Source: Kryptolebias marmoratus
Lineage: Eukaryota; Chordata; Actinopteri; Cyprinodontiformes; Rivulidae
Reading direction: 5' to 3'
DNA: 64,000 nt
Assembly: GCF_001649575.2 (NCBI RefSeq)
Contig: NC_051445.1
Location: forward strand, 5,943,289-6,007,288
The translations under genes and the position numbers were made by a program. The stretch's first letter is position 1, and every line of letters begins with the position of its first letter. This document shows positions 59,901 through 64,000 of the stretch, piece after piece. The notes below the pieces were generated by a model. The model was not told the DNA's origin and did not search any database. It saw only the letters and a program-made list of their open reading frames with translations.

Positions 59901-62417
59901 CGGAGCCCCCAGCTGACGGAGCCCTGCTGTCTTCAGATCAGTTTGTGAAGTCTGCTGCTGCACACCAGTCACAGTGTCTCCTGATGACGGACAACCACAG
60001 CCTGGATGTGTATCTGTTCAGTGGCATTATTCTCCCCAAAAAACAATCCATGAAAGCTGGGATAACGTTCACGTGCTGGGTGAAGGACCACCCTGCTATG
60101 AATGATTCTCTGACTTCTTTCTTCACTTGGGGTAAATACAGAAGAGAAATTAATTCATCTATTTTATATAAACAGCTGAAATTTGTATGAAGTTGTTGTT
60201 TTATTTAATTTTTTTTTTCACATATCAAATTCACTTTTAGTAGTTTGCTTTTGATCAGTGTTTTTGAATCATAGGTTTAAAAATTGCTATGTATGTTACT
60301 CTGAGAAATTGTGCTTATTATTTTACATTAGTGTGATAGATTGCTTTAAATATTTTGATAACTGCCATTTGATAGGAAGGCTTTCTGCTTTATGAATTAC
60401 TCCTGTAAGTGAAGAGCACAAATCTCAGCAAAAGCACTTTAAACACAATGAACAATAATAGCATTTTATGATCTTTCTTTTTCTTCTACTTAGTTGAGAT
60501 TTACAGTTGAATTTATTGAGTAAACCTGAACTTTAAAGTGGCAAACTTTATCAAAAACAAAGTTGAATTCACTTTGCATGATATAAACGATTTAACCCAT
60601 TAATTGCTAGTGTATTTACTCACTGTTGCTTATATATGCATGCTGTGGGGGGTTGTTTGTTTTGTTTTTTGTTTGTTGTTTTTGTTTCAAAACATCAGCT
60701 TTAAGTCAGGAAAAAATGATGGTGATGTGAACTAAATAAGTCTATTGGTTTGATAAAAAAAACACTGCATAAAATATACTAAAATGCTGCTATATGACAC
60801 TTTTAAGTTTGCATGAAAATAGCACAATGTGACTTTGAAACTGAAACAAATTAAAGGCCTAGCATTCCTTGAAGGAATGCCTATCATCCTCTGCCTTTCA
60901 TGCCAGAGTTTTACAAGAAAATCATCTTATGATGAGCAATGATAGAGTTGTAGTCGTTTTGGTCAAACTTTCAAAATAACTTTAGGTGCAATCTCAGATT
61001 ACAGTACATGTTTTGAATGACTCTCAGCTACTACCACATCAAATTTAGCTCAGTATCTGTAAAACTAATTGAGTTGGAGGCTGTTGTACATTGGCTAATG
61101 TCAGTCATCTTAAATTGAACTGACTCCAAAAAACAAATCAGTTCTAAATGTATATCAAATGATTAAATTCTGAACATTTCATAAAACATAAAACAACACT
61201 GCTCAATGGTTTGTGAGGTATTTTGCTAACAGACAGGCAGGGGTGACTCCAATCATCAGAAATCAGTTTTAACAAAAGATCTGACACAGTGAGTAGCACT
61301 TAAAGTGTGTGGTAAGTGAATCAGCAACAAGAGCACCAAATTTTAGCACAATATCTGTAAAACTTAGAGTCATTTTAATCAGTTGTAGATTTAGATCCTA
61401 TGAATACTTTCTAAGAGTTTCATTAAAATTTGTCCTGTGGGTCATGGGATATTCTTGTAACAGACAGATACACTAACAGATACATGGGCAAAAATACAAA
61501 AAGACGAAAGGCAGGCGATAATGAGGTGATTGTAATTTTTACAGAACTGCATTCTGCCACATTAACTCAGACAAAACCTAAAAGAGAAGAAAAAACTGAA
61601 AAATTAAACCTAAATCTGCCATGGGGAGATGAAGTACAAAAGGAACCTCCAGAAAGAAGTCCATAGTAGAGACACAGGCCAGCTGCCTCCAGTTCTTATC
61701 AGCGCTAATTATTTGAAACACACACACACACACACAGAGGACCAAGGGAAAGCGACTTATTTACTAAAACATTTTTATCAGCCAAATATTTTCTAATGCA
61801 GTTAAGTCACTCCTCTCAAAACCAATAAATAAACTAAATGATTTCCAAGTTTTTTCAGCCCTCTGAGGAGTCTTAGCAGCCAGTTTTTACAGAATGTGTA
61901 AATTTATGTTAGTTTTCTGTTTGCCTAAAGGCTGTTATTCCAAATGACACGTAGCTCCTTGGTGACATGGTCTCTCAGACTACAAGCTGCTTGCGCTGTC
62001 TGCTCTACTTTGCCGTTAATCTAGTTCAGACACTGATCATTCCAAGGTCTTAGATTACCTGCAACGCAGCACAGTTGAACAAATTTATGTTTTTTCCAGT
62101 GTACATTTCAACACTCATCCACTCAGGGAGGAGGAAACAAGTTTATCCACCAAAGCCATGAGCCTCTCGTGTTTTTTAGTGTCTCTCTCAATAGTTTCTT
62201 TTCTTTTTTTACTTTTCAGATGCTTCTCCGAATGAACTTATCACATATCTGAACATCCTAAAGTTGTGTTTCCTCTCTGCAGCGACTGTTGTGTTTTTAC
62301 TGGAAGGTGAGACCTACTTAGCACGAATTACAGGAAGCTATTAGAAAAAAAACGTGTTTAATTTGTGCAATCTTGTTTTCCACAGCAGTCAAACATGCCT
62401 GGGTGCAGCGAAAATGA
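56848..62417 (+). CDS. V-C1 immunoglobulin-superfamily receptor with a transmembrane lysine (unnamed)
   Basis: Five exons (56848-56902, 58162-58476, 59700-60131, 62220-62306, 62386-62417), all joined at phase 1, give 306 residues. Residues 1-19 are a signal peptide (TKR, then HLCVIVMLAG). Residues 20-123 are a V-set domain: Cys48, Trp61, Asp97-x-Gly99-x-Tyr-x-Cys103, then a J-like G115-N-G-T strand and extra Cys121. Residues 124-267 are an enlarged C1-set domain: Cys148, FHP (153-155), Trp162, Cys249 in TFTCWVKDHP. Residues 268-296 form a short stalk and membrane span with Lys282; the tail (297-306) has no ITAM or ITIM. Known V-C1 proteins with a basic membrane residue (SIRP-beta, TCR chains; NKp30 has a V domain and a basic residue) pair with acidic adaptor chains, so an activating surface receptor is inferred. 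A ligand role like B7-H6 is the main alternative. Domain reading is sure; family name and function are not. Confidence 0.82.
56903..58161. other. V-C1 receptor intron 1, with R4 copy 2
   Basis: GT-AG intron of 1259 bp. It contains a second copy of repeat R4 at about 57130-57270. The frame open upstream of the V exon acceptor (57960 onward) is not used, because the signal exon joins at 58162. Confidence 0.65.
57130..57270 (+). repeat. Dispersed repeat R4, copy 2
   Basis: Matches 14660-14840 over ATATCTGGAAAACTACAGGA, GAGTAAAC, CCTGATAACCTTTTTATG and GAGTACCTTTAATC. Diverged. Confidence 0.5.
58162..58476 (+). CDS. V-C1 receptor exon 2: V-set domain with built-in J-like strand
   Basis: Acceptor GTCTCTGTCTTTAG, donor CTGG|GTGAGA, phases 1-1, 315 nt. 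It encodes GLTATPEGLSVGQYPPSLTV, GETATLGC (first Cys), VQWF (core Trp), LEDSGWYYC (second Cys) and GNGTELCVL. Sequons are NQS and NGT. The Gly-x-Gly-Thr strand G is encoded without any recombination signal or splice, so the V and J parts are already joined. Human NKp30 and SIRP V domains end in the same kind of strand (recalled, not aligned). Confidence 0.88.
58477..59699. other. V-C1 receptor intron 2 with a SINE-like repeat
   Basis: GT-AG intron of 1223 bp between V and C1 exons. Its last part holds the SINE-like element listed separately. No extra exon is needed. Confidence 0.65.
59360..59590 (+). repeat. SINE/LINE-tail-like fish repeat
   Basis: Contains CTCTGCATTTGACCAAGC, AGTGAAGCAGTGAGCAGCTA, TTAAGCACCC, TTAGGTGTCTTGCTCAAGGA, CACGGCAACATATGGACAGG and GGGAATCAAACCTGCAAAG, an order I recognise from a widespread fish repeat. 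It ends about 110 bp before the C1 exon and keeps a long open frame by chance. Confidence 0.75.
59700..60131 (+). CDS. V-C1 receptor exon 3: enlarged C1-set domain
   Basis: Acceptor TCTCAATCTTAG, donor TGGG|GTAAAT, phases 1-1, 432 nt. It encodes APPSAPKIFLQIP, WALICLTGGFHPSRVTLTW (C1 Cys, FxP, Trp) and GITFTCWVKDHPAM (second Cys). The two canonical cysteines are 101 residues apart, far more than the roughly 55-65 usual in C1 domains; the excess lies between protein residues 166 and 218 and contains two more cysteines (179 and 216) and an NCT sequon. Confidence 0.88.
60850..61480 (-). repeat. Dispersed repeat family R1, copy D (inverted, with a second partial unit)
   Basis: On the plus strand: CTTGAAGGAATGCCTATCAT, ATCTTATGATGAGCAATGAT, GTTGTAGTCGTTTTGGTCAA, GAATGACTCTCAGCTACTAC, AGTATCTGTAAAACTAATTG, TTGTGAGGTATTTTGCTAAC. 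From 61310 a second partial unit repeats AAATTTTAGCACAATATCTG and ends TTGTAACAGACAGATA. Reverse orientation to copies A and C. Confidence 0.75.
61718..61736 (+). repeat. CA microsatellite
   Basis: About nine CA units in receptor intron 3. Confidence 0.85.
62220..62306 (+). CDS. V-C1 receptor exon 4: stalk and transmembrane segment with lysine
   Basis: Acceptor TTTTTACTTTTCAG, donor GAAG|GTGAGA, phases 1-1, 87 nt. It encodes DASPNEL, then ITYLNILKLCFLSAATVVFL and LE. Reading the hydrophobic run as the membrane span puts Lys282 inside its outer third. A separate 87-nt membrane exon between phase-1 introns is typical of Ig-superfamily receptors. No transcript supports the join, but phase and acceptor fit precisely. 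Confidence 0.75.
62386..62417 (+). CDS. V-C1 receptor exon 5: ten-residue cytoplasmic tail and stop
   Basis: Acceptor TTGTTTTCCACAG only 79 bp after the previous donor. G plus CA gives Ala, then VKHAWVQRK and TGA at 62415-62417. The tail is short and basic and has no tyrosine, so the protein cannot signal alone through a tyrosine motif. If exon 4 instead read through its donor, the frame continues GETYLARITGSY before a TAG, an alternative short tail. Confidence 0.65.
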
Positions 62418-64000
62418 TGCCTGCCATGCGGGAACAACAATTCTCCCTGCCTTTGGCAAACACGGACACGTGCGTGCACGTGCACGTACAAGCCCGCTCA
62501 CATGCAGGGCTGGTTTTTTTCTTATTGTCTTATCATCGTAACCTATCACACACACTGTTAGGAAAAAGTCAACACTGATGCAACAACCAATTACTGTCTT
62601 TCAGGAAACACAAAATGAAATAGGAGAGGAAATAAAAACTGGACTGCTGGTGTTCAGAGTGGCTCATTTCAGCAGACCAACCTTTGACAAACAGCTTCAT
62701 ACAAATTCAAGTCCAGAGACATCACCAGAAAATAGATTTTGAACTACAGATAAATGATTTTCAAAGATGCCTCTCCTTTATATTTGATGTTAGTTTCTCA
62801 CACTTTAATTCTTGATGTTTGCTGTGTGCTCATTGGTCCATGTGTGCATAATTTTTATTTTATTTCTTTCCTGTCCTCTAAATCCTGACTCATTCCTTTC
62901 CGCACATCAAAGCTGATTATCTGTAACTTTGGATTTGTTTATTGCATCAGTGGCTGGTAGCCCGATCATGTTAGTCATTCACTGGTGTTTGTGTGCCACC
63001 CCCCCACAAAAAAAAGAAGATGCCTAACACATTTTTTTATTCATTTGTCAAAAAAAGATGCTGTGATTTGCTCAACGTTTGTAATTTGTACAAAACGGGA
63101 TTACAGGAGATAGCAGTGCTTGCTTGTGTAGAAGAATTGTTCATGTTTGCGTCATGAGGGGTGAGAACTTGAGTCATGCGTTGGAGGAAGTTTATATTAA
63201 ATTTAGTCGTGACCACTAAAACTATTGCCAGAAATCATGATTATGACTCTTAAAGCATCAAAATAAATCTATAGTATAACCAGATTAGTGACGTCCAAAA
63301 CAGGCTGTCTTTTTGCTGAATAAAGTTTTTTATTACTCACATTTAATCCTTTTTTTCTTTTACCCTTTTTAAATTGTCTGCATCCTAAACAACATGACGG
63401 ATCTGATGACGTCATCTGAACGACGCAGTGGGAACAAGTCACTGTTTATCTCTTCTCTCCCATGTACTCACAAACACAATGACTTCTTGTTGAGTTCTGC
63501 TCCTACCAAAGTTAATAATTGTTTTAATATATGATTATTGGATTTATTTATGAAAATTAGTTTTGCTTTGGAAACTTTTTCTTTCTCTTTTGATGTATGG
63601 ACTCAAACAGCGTGCACAACGGTCTTTTCAGATCAATATACAAAAAACTCAGTCGTTAATTATGTAAATGCTTTTTTATATGATTTGTGTACAAAAATAT
63701 TGTTTCTTTTTGTTTTACAAGACATTTAAAAAATTTACAAGAACAATTACAAAATACAGATAATTGTGATTAGATGTTTAAAAATTGTTGCAAAACATAA
63801 GTACAGATAGCTTTTTGAGGTTGGAGAAAGTCTTGTTTTTTCAACACCTTAGAACCTTCTTTCTTTTTTTGCCACTGCAGCATAATGAGCCTCTTGCTGC
63901 AAACAGACAGCATATCATGTTTGTGATTAAAACAGGAAAGAAAGCTTCATCACTTTTTGTGAAGAAATAACTGCTGAAGCTCTTGCTTAGGTGTTGTTTT
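62418..64000. other. Receptor 3' UTR and 3' flank
   Basis: After the stop at 62417 lie a CACGTG-rich palindrome (62473-62486), the likely poly(A) signal (62631), and then unique AT-rich sequence to the window end. No further exon is supported on either strand. Confidence 0.5.
62631..62636 (+). terminator. Possible polyadenylation signal of the V-C1 receptor gene
   Basis: AATAAA lies 214 bp after the receptor stop codon. Others follow at about 63259 (AATAAA in AAAATAAATC) and 63319. The closest is the simplest choice, but which one is used cannot be told from sequence. Confidence 0.4.

Larger units (their letters stand above)
60132..62219. other. V-C1 receptor intron 3
   Basis: GT-AG intron of 2088 bp. 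Contains R1 copy D and a CA run at about 61718-61736. The last 60 bases form a strong polypyrimidine tract before the membrane exon. Confidence 0.65.

Overview
The window is vertebrate genomic DNA, most likely from a teleost fish. It is AT-rich, with short exons separated by multi-kilobase introns that follow GT-AG rules. It carries dispersed repeats of kinds common in teleosts (an element starting in ATCC repeats and reading GGGTACACCCTGAATAGGTCGCCAG-like, and a SINE-like tail reading GTGTCTTGCTCAAGGACACGG) and long CA and GATA microsatellites. The species cannot be named from the sequence alone.

Two genes are supported, both on the plus strand. (1) Positions 30424-47807 hold seven coding exons of an IgLON cell-adhesion molecule, best matching IGLON5: three Ig domains and a C-terminal hydrophobic tail typical of a GPI anchor. 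The signal-peptide exon was not found; either it lies upstream of position 1, making the first 30 kb part of intron 1, or it is present but unrecognised. (2) Positions 56848-62417 hold five exons, all joined by phase-1 introns. They encode a 306-residue membrane protein: signal peptide, V-set Ig domain with a J-like Gly-x-Gly-Thr strand encoded in the same exon, an enlarged C1-set Ig domain, a transmembrane segment containing a lysine, and a ten-residue tail. I cannot name this gene. Its plan resembles non-rearranging antigen-receptor relatives (NKp30-like, SIRP-beta-like, TCR-like), which signal through charged adaptor chains. It is the most interesting object in the window.

Layout: 1-30423 has no supported exon and holds dispersed repeats, microsatellites and a few stretches that look like conserved noncoding elements. 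30424-47807 is iglon5, with a long-terminal-inverted-repeat element in its second visible intron. 47808-56700 is 3' flank with a pyrimidine mirror repeat, a (CA)22 tract and a roughly 163-bp GATA array. 56738-62640 is the V-C1 receptor. 62641-64000 is 3' flank with nothing recognised. At least four repeat families have two or more copies here, including one whose copies lie on both sides of receptor exons 1-3 in opposite orientation.

The two genes need not work together. Both belong to the Ig superfamily but to different branches: neural adhesion and, by inference, immune recognition. All exon models come from reading frame, splice-site and domain logic only; no alignment or expression data were available.
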